The notes under the pieces are model-generated. The model was not told where the DNA came from and made no database searches. It saw only the letters and a program-made list of their open reading frames with translations. A stretch of 33,751 nucleotides of DNA from a virus. The stretch lies in IMG/VR virus record IMGVR_UViG_3300042261_000245, positions 1 to 33,751 of that record; one strand, given 5' to 3'. The translations under genes and the position numbers were made by a program. Positions 26,651-33,751 of this stretch are shown here, one piece after another (position 1 is the first letter of the stretch; the number at the start of each line of letters is the position of its first letter).

Positions 26651-28621
26651 TTAATAAGATCGTTCGTAGACTATTTCTTCTAAGTTGTTGTTTTGTGTTA
26701 TCGCGTTGGACTTGTCGGTAAACATCAAACAAAAGGAGGTACCGTTTGTCTGAACGTCTAAGTAGTTAGTTCCCACCGGAATTGTGTAATAAACCAATTC
26801 CCAATTGATACCATCCTTGCTTACCGCGTATGCTGTCGGAGCGAAAACAATAAAGTACCCGCCCAGAAATATTATGTCAGTCCATATCAGCGTTGCTGGT
26901 AGTGTTCTCTGTTGCTGTAGCGAGGCTGTTAATCCGGGGTATACCAAGTAGTAAGTGTTGTATGCAGTCGAGCTACCTGAAATCTGGATAAAAACGTCTT
27001 TCCCGAAAACGTTCCCATATGCGGCTCGCGTCGTTGTTGCACCTGATCCCTGATTGAAGAGTGCTGAGTTCACGTATTGGATCCCATCTGATTTAAAGAC
27101 GTAAACCGCGCCACAGTCATAAACGAGCCCTTTTGCAATAAACATTTTATTAAAAATGGTTGCGGATGTTAGCGTGGTTCCGTCCGTTGTTCTGTAGCTT
27201 GTGAGGGTACTTGACCATATATACATGATCCCGTTAAGCGTGTAGATTCGGTTTATTATTGTCGCTATTGTGTTCGGGTAAGTCCTTTGCGTCCACGTCA
27301 GCAAATCCGGTGATGTGTAGAATTTGGTGGTCGCTGTTGTCGTGTCTCCTTTGGCGTATCTTCCGTGTAAACAATAAAGCCCGTTTATGTATCCGATCGC
27401 CATCGGGTAAAACCCGGATGTGACGATAAAAATCGTCGACTGCCATGTCGCCCCGTCACTGGAGTAAAGTATTACTCCGTCCGCCGCGACAATAAAATAA
27501 ATCCCGTTCACGACTTGGAGGCTTTGCCACCCGGTTATCCCGAGTAATGAGATCGAATCAATGGCTATGTCTTCTGCGTTAATGACGTATTTCCTGCAAA
27601 GGTTTGCATTGGTACTAATGCCTATAAAAGTCGAATCTGCCGAAAAAAACAAGGTATTCGTGAGGTCTTGTGGATTTGGCGTCTGGTATGCGGTGAATGT
27701 TGTTGATCCGTTAAATGCCCAAATGCAGGTATAGCCTGGGATGCCTCCGTAGGCGGCGTAAATAACAGACCAATAATAACCGCCTATCGGATTTGCCACC
27801 AATTTTACCGGGTTAAAACCTACGTTAATACCGTTGTAGTCAGCCCATGCGCTACCGTTGCTCGCTCCCGTCGAAGTTTTGAGTGTGGTTTTTGTCTTGT
27901 CTAAAGCAATGTAACGGTAGTCGCTGTGTGCGCAAATTAGTGATATGTAATTCCCAGCTGGAAGCGTTTTAGCTGTCCATGTTGCTCCCGTATCTGTTGA
28001 TGCCAGAACGTTGTTTGTGTTGTAGTCGAGCATCATTAAATTGGACGGGGTGCTCGCTGGGCCACATAAGTCTTGCCAATTCCCCGTAGCAGGCAGGGTT
28101 ATTTGAGTCCATGTAAGCCCGTCCGCTGATCTAAGCAGGATGTTGGTTCCCCATGCGCACAACAACCAGAATCCGTTTACCCGGACCATTGATTTCCAAT
28201 TCGCAGATATTGGCAGGGTTATGACCGTCCAATTTCCGTAGTAATCCCGTCTGATCAACTTGTCGCTGTTTGCTGCGGCTATTATAACTCCGGTGTCGTT
28301 CCAGTTGGTGTACCATTTTCCTCCCGTTACAAATGTCACACCCGGGAGTGGGTTCGTTTCGTATGTGAACGCCGACAGGTTGGTTGTTCTCTGGATTACT
28401 TTCGTGTCATTGAAAAAATACCAACACCCTGCCTGGTTGTCCCAAATTGCAAACGAGTTATTGAACGAGCTCGGGATTGTCTCTCCCTGTTGGAGTAGCT
28501 GCGGCGCGTTGTTGTTGGCCACGATTGATAACGGCGTTTTGTTCGCTGGGTTGAAAACCTTCCTCCTTATTGGTAAGATTCCATTGGATGGACTCTTATA
28601 ATCAAATGCTCCGTTTCCCAT
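26651..28621 (-). CDS. Tail-fibre protein with beta-propeller (BNR/Asp-box) repeats
   Basis: A 656-residue protein with repeated SxDGxTW-type Asp-box motifs: SADGLTWTQITLP, STDTGATWTAKTLP, YSSDGATWQSTIF, TSPDLLTWTQRTYP and SKDGINWELVYY. These mark blades of a sialidase-like propeller, commonly used by phage tips to bind glycans. No full sialidase active-site arginine triad can be seen, so binding is more likely than cleavage. The gene is visibly richer in A/T than its neighbours, suggesting exchange as a host-range cassette. Its start overlaps the next gene's stop by one base. Confidence 0.8.
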   Translation of the reverse strand: MGNGAFDYKSPSNGILPIRRKVFNPANKTPLSIVANNNAPQLLQQGETIPSSFNNSFAIWDNQAGCWYFFNDTKVIQRTTNLSAFTYETNPLPGVTFVTGGKWYTNWNDTGVIIAAANSDKLIRRDYYGNWTVITLPISANWKSMVRVNGFWLLCAWGTNILLRSADGLTWTQITLPATGNWQDLCGPASTPSNLMMLDYNTNNVLASTDTGATWTAKTLPAGNYISLICAHSDYRYIALDKTKTTLKTSTGASNGSAWADYNGINVGFNPVKLVANPIGGYYWSVIYAAYGGIPGYTCIWAFNGSTTFTAYQTPNPQDLTNTLFFSADSTFIGISTNANLCRKYVINAEDIAIDSISLLGITGWQSLQVVNGIYFIVAADGVILYSSDGATWQSTIFIVTSGFYPMAIGYINGLYCLHGRYAKGDTTTATTKFYTSPDLLTWTQRTYPNTIATIINRIYTLNGIMYIWSSTLTSYRTTDGTTLTSATIFNKMFIAKGLVYDCGAVYVFKSDGIQYVNSALFNQGSGATTTRAAYGNVFGKDVFIQISGSSTAYNTYYLVYPGLTASLQQQRTLPATLIWTDIIFLGGYFIVFAPTAYAVSKDGINWELVYYTIPVGTNYLDVQTNGTSFCLMFTDKSNAITQNNNLEEIVYERSY

Positions 28622-29037
28622 TAGTAGTCCCCTCCATGAGCGAAAACCGTTAGGTTCTGCTGAACGGATACCGAAACGAAAAGCTGGTATGCGGCTGGCA
28701 GTACGATGCTCGCTCCATTTATAAGTTCGTAATTTTTGAAAACTTGGTAGCTGTCTGTGGTGTTGGCAGCTGTCACGGCTGGGATGTCGATTTCATCAAA
28801 AAGGTATGAGTTCGTCCCGTCGTAAATCCAAATGAATAAATTTGTTGCCACGGAAGAAGCGGACGCCTTGACCGAAATCCCGGATATCTTCTTTCCGTTT
28901 GTGCTCGCCGGGGTTAGCTGAGTTAACCCGGTTGTTCCGGTTATCTTAGCCCTGCTGGTTATCGCCGTGGGGCTTGCGAGCGAAGCGATCCCGATCACCG
29001 GGACTGCTGGGAATATTGGAGCTGTGTTTGCTGGCAT
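28621..29037 (-). CDS. Small tail-fibre-associated protein
   Basis: A 138-residue, beta-rich protein with low-complexity Ala/Thr/Ser. It has a TPASTNGKKISGISVKASAS segment and TNLFIWIYDGTNSYLFDEI, typical of small trimeric structural proteins of phage tails. It ends in a hydrophobic VSVSVQQNLTVFAHGG. It lies just before the propeller-containing fibre gene, so it may anchor or cap it. No family is named. Confidence 0.7.
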   Translation of the reverse strand: MPANTAPIFPAVPVIGIASLASPTAITSRAKITGTTGLTQLTPASTNGKKISGISVKASASSVATNLFIWIYDGTNSYLFDEIDIPAVTAANTTDSYQVFKNYELINGASIVLPAAYQLFVSVSVQQNLTVFAHGGDY

Positions 29038-29059
29038 TGCTTTGTGTTTTTATTAGTTA

Positions 29060-29320
29060 TTAAAATCCGCCGTGATTGTTGTATAAATAAAGGACTGATC
29101 CCCATGCTGCTCCTCCAGCTGCTGTCTTGAAGATCACATTCCCGGTTGTCGAGTCTTTGGTGAGCACTTGCTCCCCGGTTGCTGCGCTGGCATTGGTCAG
29201 ACCGTTAAGGGCTGCCTGCCTGTCTGCCACGTCAGAAAGGTTCGCGCTTTTCAGCATCCGCAGTTTTACCGCGTTGCCTATCGCCGTGGCTAAGCTGGTT
29301 ATTTGGCTGGTCAAGCTCAT
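29060..29320 (-). CDS. Small tail-fibre paralogue
   Basis: An 86-residue protein. The first 20 residues (MSLTSQITSLATAIGNAVK) are clearly related to the N-terminus of the next larger fibre gene (MSLTAQINSLITRIATEFK), and a GEQVLTKDSTTGNVIFKT segment resembles its repeats. It may be a short fibre or a capping protein that shares the attachment N-terminus. Ends in a Gly-rich tail, NNHGGF. Confidence 0.7.
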   Translation of the reverse strand: MSLTSQITSLATAIGNAVKLRMLKSANLSDVADRQAALNGLTNASAATGEQVLTKDSTTGNVIFKTAAGGAAWGSVLYLYNNHGGF

Positions 29321-29323
29321 GCT

Positions 29324-30343
29324 TTATGCTATTGCGGTGTTGAATGCTGCAACGAAGTCCGTTGTTGGATCTCCAATCTCTGTTTTATTGTATGCGTCGG
29401 TTATTCCAAACCCGGCGATGGTTGTTGGCTTCCCGGTCAGTTCGCTGAAGTCGACGTTTCCCCATGCTCCGCTGCCTGCTGTCGCGCCTGCTTTCAGAAC
29501 CTTATTGTTGCTGGTTGTTCCGGTTGCTGGGACGTGTAGGTTTCCGTCTCCGGTGGGATGGGTGTAGTTGGTTGCGCCTGCTGCCACTCCGTCGAGCTTG
29601 GCTTTGTCTGCTCCTGTCATGAATCCTGCTTCCCCTCCGCTGACGGCTGTCGCGTGTGCGGATCCTCCCGCTCCGAAGTGTGCGGTGATCTGGGCCTGCA
29701 ATTTCCCGATTGCTGCGAGGAAGCTGTCGGTTGCTGTCACCACCGCGTTGGTGGCTGTGGAAAGCCCTGTAATGACGACCGCCCGGACGGATGCCGCGAA
29801 GTCGCTAATCGTGGAGGCCAGCTGGGTCCCGGTGTGGTTTGTCCTGTTCAGAAGGGTGGCGTCGGTGGCGTTGGCTGTTGCCCCGGATGCGATCCCATCC
29901 ATCTTTGTTTTGTCGGTGGAGCTCATCAGACCGGCGGCGCCGGTGGTTGCGTTTCCAATGACCACGGCCCCGGTTTGTCCGTTCACAGATAAGACCTGGC
30001 CCTGCCCTCCGCCGTTCTTCCATGCGGCTGGTGTGGAGTCTGTGTCCCATACCCAGACCGTGTCGGTGATTCCGACGATGGCGTAGTCTCCTCCGTTCCC
30101 GGTTGGGTTGTTGGCGATCAGCGATTCCGGTGTGGCGTAGTAACCCTTGTTTTTATTGACGGCTCCATTGAGGGTGTTGTATCCGCTCTTGAGCTCGTTG
30201 ATAGCAGCCAGCAGGCTGGTCTTCGCTGTGGTGCTCAAACCGGAAAGGTCGCCGGTCGTGTTCCCTGCCATGAGGGTTTTGGTTGATTTAAACTCTGTGG
30301 CGATCCGGGTGATCAGGCTGTTGATTTGTGCTGTTAGGCTCAT
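29324..30343 (-). CDS. Tail-fibre protein with repeated stalk motifs
   Basis: A 339-residue protein. The N-terminus is a short coiled-coil-like attachment segment. GDYAIVGITDTVWVWDTDST (about 85-105) is a carbohydrate-binding/phage-fibre-like segment known from many phages. Two stalk repeats follow, AGLMSSTDKTKMDGIASGAT and AGFMTGADKAKLDGVAAGAT, a form widely seen in trimeric fibre stalks. The end (GFGITDAYNKTEIGDPTT) resembles a fibre tip. It probably serves as a second fibre beside the propeller protein. Confidence 0.82.
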   Translation of the reverse strand: MSLTAQINSLITRIATEFKSTKTLMAGNTTGDLSGLSTTAKTSLLAAINELKSGYNTLNGAVNKNKGYYATPESLIANNPTGNGGDYAIVGITDTVWVWDTDSTPAAWKNGGGQGQVLSVNGQTGAVVIGNATTGAAGLMSSTDKTKMDGIASGATANATDATLLNRTNHTGTQLASTISDFAASVRAVVITGLSTATNAVVTATDSFLAAIGKLQAQITAHFGAGGSAHATAVSGGEAGFMTGADKAKLDGVAAGATNYTHPTGDGNLHVPATGTTSNNKVLKAGATAGSGAWGNVDFSELTGKPTTIAGFGITDAYNKTEIGDPTTDFVAAFNTAIA

Positions 30344-30364
30344 TGTGTCTGTTTTTTGTGGTTG

Positions 30365-30673
30365 TTACAAAATTTGGTTATCAAAAAAAACGACGGGGTC
30401 AAGTTCCAGCTCTGCCTGCGATCCGTCCAGCCCTGTGTATCCTCTTGGGATCCGAAGGGTGTAGATCGATTGCTTTGCTGAAATGTTGGCTACGACCTCC
30501 GGGTCGGATTCGGGTGGGAGCATCTCAATTGCGAAACCGGCCCGGATCCCGCCGAGGAGGTTGAATTCCTCCACAACAAGGGCGGCGTCCTGCTCCTGTT
30601 CCTCCTCTATTGTGAGCGCGATTTCGAAGTATTGACTTTCGATGGTGCTCTGGGTTCCTTGTGTTTCTGCCAT
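30365..30673 (-). CDS. Small structural protein, unknown
   Basis: A 102-residue acidic protein with many Glu and Gln residues in the first 40 (ALTIEEEQEQDAALVVEEFN), then a beta-rich region (SIYTLRIPRGYTGLDGSQAE). It sits between two baseplate-like genes on the late operon. Its order and size match the small tail proteins next to fibre genes. No named family. Confidence 0.65.
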   Translation of the reverse strand: MAETQGTQSTIESQYFEIALTIEEEQEQDAALVVEEFNLLGGIRAGFAIEMLPPESDPEVVANISAKQSIYTLRIPRGYTGLDGSQAELELDPVVFFDNQIL

Positions 30674-30675
30674 TG

Positions 30676-31023
30676 TTAAAGCTGTGTTATGGATGGTGTT
30701 ATTTCAAATGGTCCGCGTGCTCTCCTCCGGGCATCTGCTGTGTTGCTGTAAATTGCGCATTCCCATTCGTAGACTCCCGCCTTGCCTACGGACAAAAAAG
30801 CCGGAATCGTCCAATTGATATACTGCCCGTTTTTCTGGAGGTAGTTGTTCTCTGTGTCCAGCGTCGAAAACTCGAGGACGACCTTTCCTCTTGGTCTGTC
30901 GCGGACCTGAATCTTTGCGTGTCTTTCGCTCATGTCGAGCGTGTCTGGCACGATGAGTCGGATCGCCTTTAGGTCCCCTTCCTTCATCGTGATCCTGTAC
31001 GGGTTTGTTACGGGTGTAGTCAT
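30676..31023 (-). CDS. Baseplate protein with immunoglobulin-like fold, putative
   Basis: A 115-residue protein with a strongly alternating, beta-sandwich-like pattern: YRITMKEGDLKAIRLIVPDT, AKIQVRDRPRGKVVLEFS, INWTIPAFLSVGKAGVYEWE. This is the style of phage baseplate-upper (BppU-like) N-terminal domains that attach fibres. Its stop is two bases before the start of the acidic gene. I give it as likely, not certain. Confidence 0.65.
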   Translation of the reverse strand: MTTPVTNPYRITMKEGDLKAIRLIVPDTLDMSERHAKIQVRDRPRGKVVLEFSTLDTENNYLQKNGQYINWTIPAFLSVGKAGVYEWECAIYSNTADARRRARGPFEITPSITQL

Positions 31024-31044
31024 CGCTTCTTGGTTTGGTGGTTT

Positions 31045-31884
31045 TTACTTTGGTATTCTGGTACCGGTGAAAACAAGGGTAATCGTGAAATCCAGCCAGA
31101 CCTTCCCTTCGGTTGGGCTGAACCTTTCCGCTGCGGCGTGGCTGTAGTAGCAGGCGTATGTCTCTCCGGTTGCTTCGCAATAAATGGCCCGGGCGTCTGG
31201 TCTGGTGAGATCGTAAAGAAGGGCCTTGTGGTTCCTCCAAAATGTCGCCAGCGTCGGGGCTACCATTGAAAGCCGCAGGGTCACCTCTTTGGATTGAAAC
31301 GCCACGTGTTGCCCGTCGTAAAAGGCCCCGGGTTTCCCGGCGTTGTTTCTCATGAGGTTTGGCTTGACCTCTGCGGCCCTGCGGATCTCCTTCTCTGTAC
31401 CTTGCAGCACCCAGACGCCGTAATCTCCCATCGGTCTTCCGTCGAGGGTAAGGGCGGATTGGCTGACTGATGTTGCGACCGGGGCTGCGTAGGTATAGTC
31501 CTTGAGTGGGCTGTCGTCCGCGAAGTTTATCGTGAAAAGCTCGAGGCCCTGCACGATCTCCCGGGAGCTCTGTCCTGTCATCCGCAGGGTGATCGTCTGG
31601 CCTATTTCCCAGAAGTTGAAATCGTGCGCGGCTCCTGTTGCCAGCTTGGTGAGGAAATCCTTCACCTTTGGCGCCCGGTGCGCGGCGAATGTGACGGCTA
31701 CCTCCCGGGTGTTCAGCACCGGGCTGGTGAGGTCCACCTCGATCCCGTCCTCCTCCTGCCAATTGTTAAAGTCCGGTTTCTTCAGCGGTGGAAATGCCGC
31801 GAGGCTGGTGTACCCTCCCTGCGTCACAAATGCGCCGTATCTGGTGTAAATGTCGAGCCCGTCTATGTAGGTTTTTCCCGTCAT
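31045..31884 (-). CDS. Distal-tail-like protein, putative
   Basis: A 279-residue protein. The first 60 residues hold IDGLDIYTRYGAFVTQGGY and a PPLKKPDFNNWQEEDG segment; the rest is beta-rich with a repeated pattern in each half (LRMTGQSSREIVQGLELFTI; VTLRLSMVAPTLATFWRNHK). Placed between tape measure and hub/fibre proteins, it occupies the position of the distal tail (Dit) protein in siphophages. The stop and start overlap with the tape-measure stop as ATGA. The family name is uncertain. Confidence 0.7.
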   Translation of the reverse strand: MTGKTYIDGLDIYTRYGAFVTQGGYTSLAAFPPLKKPDFNNWQEEDGIEVDLTSPVLNTREVAVTFAAHRAPKVKDFLTKLATGAAHDFNFWEIGQTITLRMTGQSSREIVQGLELFTINFADDSPLKDYTYAAPVATSVSQSALTLDGRPMGDYGVWVLQGTEKEIRRAAEVKPNLMRNNAGKPGAFYDGQHVAFQSKEVTLRLSMVAPTLATFWRNHKALLYDLTRPDARAIYCEATGETYACYYSHAAAERFSPTEGKVWLDFTITLVFTGTRIPK

Positions 31885-33751
31885 ACTTTTATTGTCACTC
31901 CTTTGAGGTTGATCGTATCCATTCCCTGTCTAACCGCGTTTATTTCGCTTTCAATCGCGGCCAGCCGCCCTGTATTCTTTTCGATGCCTGCCAAATGCAG
32001 GAGCATCTTGTTGCTGTTGTCTGTGAGTACCTGGACTCCTGCCCGGATCTCCGCGGTCTGTCCCTGTATGGCTGTGAATCGTCCATTCAGTTCGTTCCCG
32101 GTGTCTTGGCTCATGCTCTGGATCCCTTTGGTGGTTGCTTGTCTGGTGTCCTCGGTCTTGGGCTGTTCTGTCGGTCCGAATATGGAGAACCCGGCCTGCT
32201 CTGCTGATTGCTTCGCGTCTGCCATCCCTTGATTGAATTTCTTGATCAAGTCAGGGCTCTGCTGGTAGAAGGATTGGAAGTCGTCGAGCCAGCTCTGGTC
32301 CCCTCCCACGGCGTAGCTGGCTGCCATCGCGTCCTCGAGCTGTTTAAAGGCCCCGGCAAAGGCGGCGTTGAAAATCATGTTACTCATGATGTTTTCGAGG
32401 ACCTTCTCCACGCTCCCTTCGAAGGCTTTAGCTGCGTCGGTTCCGTCTTCGAATGCTTTTACCAGCGTGTTCCGCAAGTCGTCGCCCAGCCCTCCTGTAA
32501 GGTCGCTGATCACTCCCTTGAGCTGCTCGGTTGCTTTGTCTGCGGCTTCCTTCCACTTGATCATCGCCTCCAGCGTTTCCTTTGTGGATTCGGTGACCTT
32601 GTTGTTTTCGATAAGGGTCTTCGCCAGCGCTGCGTTGAATTCTCCGGTCTTGCTGATTAGCTCCGGGTAAGTCTCCAAAAGCGGGGCCACGACGTCTTTT
32701 TTCTTTTTGGCAAAAAGCCCGGTTAGTCCTCCGACCAGCGCTCCCACGGCTGCCCCGATCGCTGTTCCAATAACCGGCACAACGGATCCGATGCCTGCTC
32801 CCAATGCGGCCCCGGCTCCGATCCCCTTCATGATGTTGGTCCCGCTGACCGCGTTCTTCTTCCCCACGATGGCCTCGGAGCTCATGAATTTGTTCATCTC
32901 CTCGGCGTACTTTAGCTGGGCGTCGTTGTATGCTTTGGTGCTGTCGTTCAGCTTGCCTTCGTAGTCCTTGATGAAAACCGAGCCCTTGATCTCGTTGTTG
33001 ATCCGCAGCTGCTCGTTCAGCAAAATGTTGTAATCGAGCTGTTGCTTCCGGGCGCTGGCGTAGTATTCCTCCATCACCCGTTTGTTCTCCTGCGCTTGGC
33101 CTACGACCATCCCGATCAGCTGGGTAGCTCCGCTGATGGCCATGCTGATCCCTTGCGATTTGGAAATGTCGAAGCCCTTCTCTGCGATCTGCCCGAATTG
33201 CCCGGCGATGTTCGAGAGCGCTCCCAGCATCCCGCTTAACTCCTTGTTGCTGTCTCCTATGGTCTGAGCCAAAAACCCGGCGGCGTCTGCGGCGTCGTAA
33301 AAGTACCCGGCTGTTTCCTGTGTCTTCTTTGCCTGCTTTTCTGCGGCCTGTTCTGCGACGAAGTTTTGGTGAGCCTGTTCCTCGGCGTACTTGGCGGCCT
33401 GTTTCTGCATCCGCTCTTTGGCTTTGTCGATCTCGGCTTGGTTCTTGGCCTGCTTCTTGGCTGCGGCGTCGCTCAATTCCGGGAGGACCGCGTCGGCGTA
33501 TTCCTTGACGATTGATGCCTTCCCGGATCCGTCGCTTCCCATCTGGGCCCCGCTGTCCCGGACGCCGGTCATCTTTTCATTCCGGGCAATCTCCAGCGTG
33601 ATCTTGGCGATGGATTCCTGTAGTTCCTTTTCTTTCTGGAGGATGGCCAGCTTTTTTCCAATGGCTTCTATCGATGACCTGGCTGCTTCGGCTGCTGCTT
33701 TGTTTCCGTCCTTTGCGGCTTGGATCTCTTTTTTGGCTTCTGCTTCGAGCG
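31881..33751 (-). CDS. Tape-measure-like protein, 5' end beyond window
   Basis: The frame is open from the stop at 31881 to the right edge (at least 622 codons). An ATG at 33572 is internal: upstream codons keep coding for a charged coiled coil (IEAIGKKLAILQKEKELQES). In order from the right edge: a coiled-coil region rich in Ala, Lys, Glu and Gln; a hydrophobic, Gly-rich segment (about 32690-32850, GAGAALGAGIGSVVPVIG, GAAVGALVGGLTGLFAKKKK), typical of tape measures that insert into membranes; then an amphipathic C-terminus. It would set tail length and carry DNA entry. Size and place fit. Confidence 0.85.
   Translation of the reverse strand, partial: LEAEAKKEIQAAKDGNKAAAEAARSSIEAIGKKLAILQKEKELQESIAKITLEIARNEKMTGVRDSGAQMGSDGSGKASIVKEYADAVLPELSDAAAKKQAKNQAEIDKAKERMQKQAAKYAEEQAHQNFVAEQAAEKQAKKTQETAGYFYDAADAAGFLAQTIGDSNKELSGMLGALSNIAGQFGQIAEKGFDISKSQGISMAISGATQLIGMVVGQAQENKRVMEEYYASARKQQLDYNILLNEQLRINNEIKGSVFIKDYEGKLNDSTKAYNDAQLKYAEEMNKFMSSEAIVGKKNAVSGTNIMKGIGAGAALGAGIGSVVPVIGTAIGAAVGALVGGLTGLFAKKKKDVVAPLLETYPELISKTGEFNAALAKTLIENNKVTESTKETLEAMIKWKEAADKATEQLKGVISDLTGGLGDDLRNTLVKAFEDGTDAAKAFEGSVEKVLENIMSNMIFNAAFAGAFKQLEDAMAASYAVGGDQSWLDDFQSFYQQSPDLIKKFNQGMADAKQSAEQAGFSIFGPTEQPKTEDTRQATTKGIQSMSQDTGNELNGRFTAIQGQTAEIRAGVQVLTDNSNKMLLHLAGIEKNTGRLAAIESEINAVRQGMDTINLKGVTIKV

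Noticed and set aside
1-33751. CRISPR array or insertion sequence
   Set aside because: No regularly spaced 25-40 base repeats and no transposase motif or terminal inverted repeats were seen; the 11-bp units at 11410-11475 are too short and are tandem without spacers.

Overview
The window reads as most of a temperate tailed phage of the Bacteroidota (Bacteroidales-type host). Three things support this. The integrase and several small families (DUF3853-, DUF6549- and DUF4406-like) are typical of Bacteroidales mobile elements. Genes are tightly packed with many ATGA stop/start overlaps and no evident Shine-Dalgarno sites. Candidate promoters match the Bacteroidota form, with a -33 TTG and a -7 TAnnTTTG. 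Late genes, immunity region and early genes all meet here, and the late-gene end lies directly beside the integrase. That is the order of a circular or excised phage genome with attP intact, not of a prophage split at attL/attR (inference).

Layout. On the minus strand, read from the right edge: a truncated tape-measure-like gene (31881 to beyond 33751), tail and baseplate genes (29.0-31.9 kb), a beta-propeller tail-fibre-like gene (26651-28621), small tail and membrane genes, a lysis region with a holin-endolysin fusion (24551-25408), a metallophosphoesterase (23510-24514), a 1425-residue baseplate/fibre protein with collagen-like repeats (19220-23497) and a DUF6549-like membrane protein (18603-19199). 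A 349-bp stretch (18254-18602) with terminators and repeated GGGACYAA motifs is the best attP candidate. On the plus strand sit an S24-type repressor (15728-16408), two small genes and the tyrosine integrase (16913-18253).

The divergent region 15550-15727 separates the repressor from a long minus-strand early operon. Its genes, in order of transcription, are: small HTH, membrane and zinc proteins; a DUF3853 protein; a probable single-strand annealing protein; a YqaJ/lambda-exonuclease-type nuclease; a replication initiator with an internal iteron array; DnaB helicase; a C5 cytosine methyltransferase fused in frame to a sliding-clamp-like domain and overlapped by a second 310-codon ORF; SSB; a DUF4406 protein; PD-(D/E)XK and HNH nucleases; a PP-loop ATPase/PAPS reductase-like protein; many small proteins; a single-HKD phospholipase-D-like protein; and a ParB-domain/beta-class DNA methyltransferase. 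The first 19 codons of the next gene, possibly packaging, reach the left edge.

The genes form coherent modules: lysogeny control and integration; homologous recombination (exonuclease plus annealer); a phage replisome (initiator with ori-like iterons, helicase, clamp-like protein, SSB); DNA modification (two methyltransferases and a PP-loop enzyme); then tail assembly and lysis. The most unusual features are the overprinted ORF within the methyltransferase, the methyltransferase-clamp fusion, the iterons plus AT-rich stretch inside the initiator gene, a structured terminator-like leader RNA at 11828-11915, and three minus-strand promoters sharing TTGCGTG and an identical 20-nt spacer.
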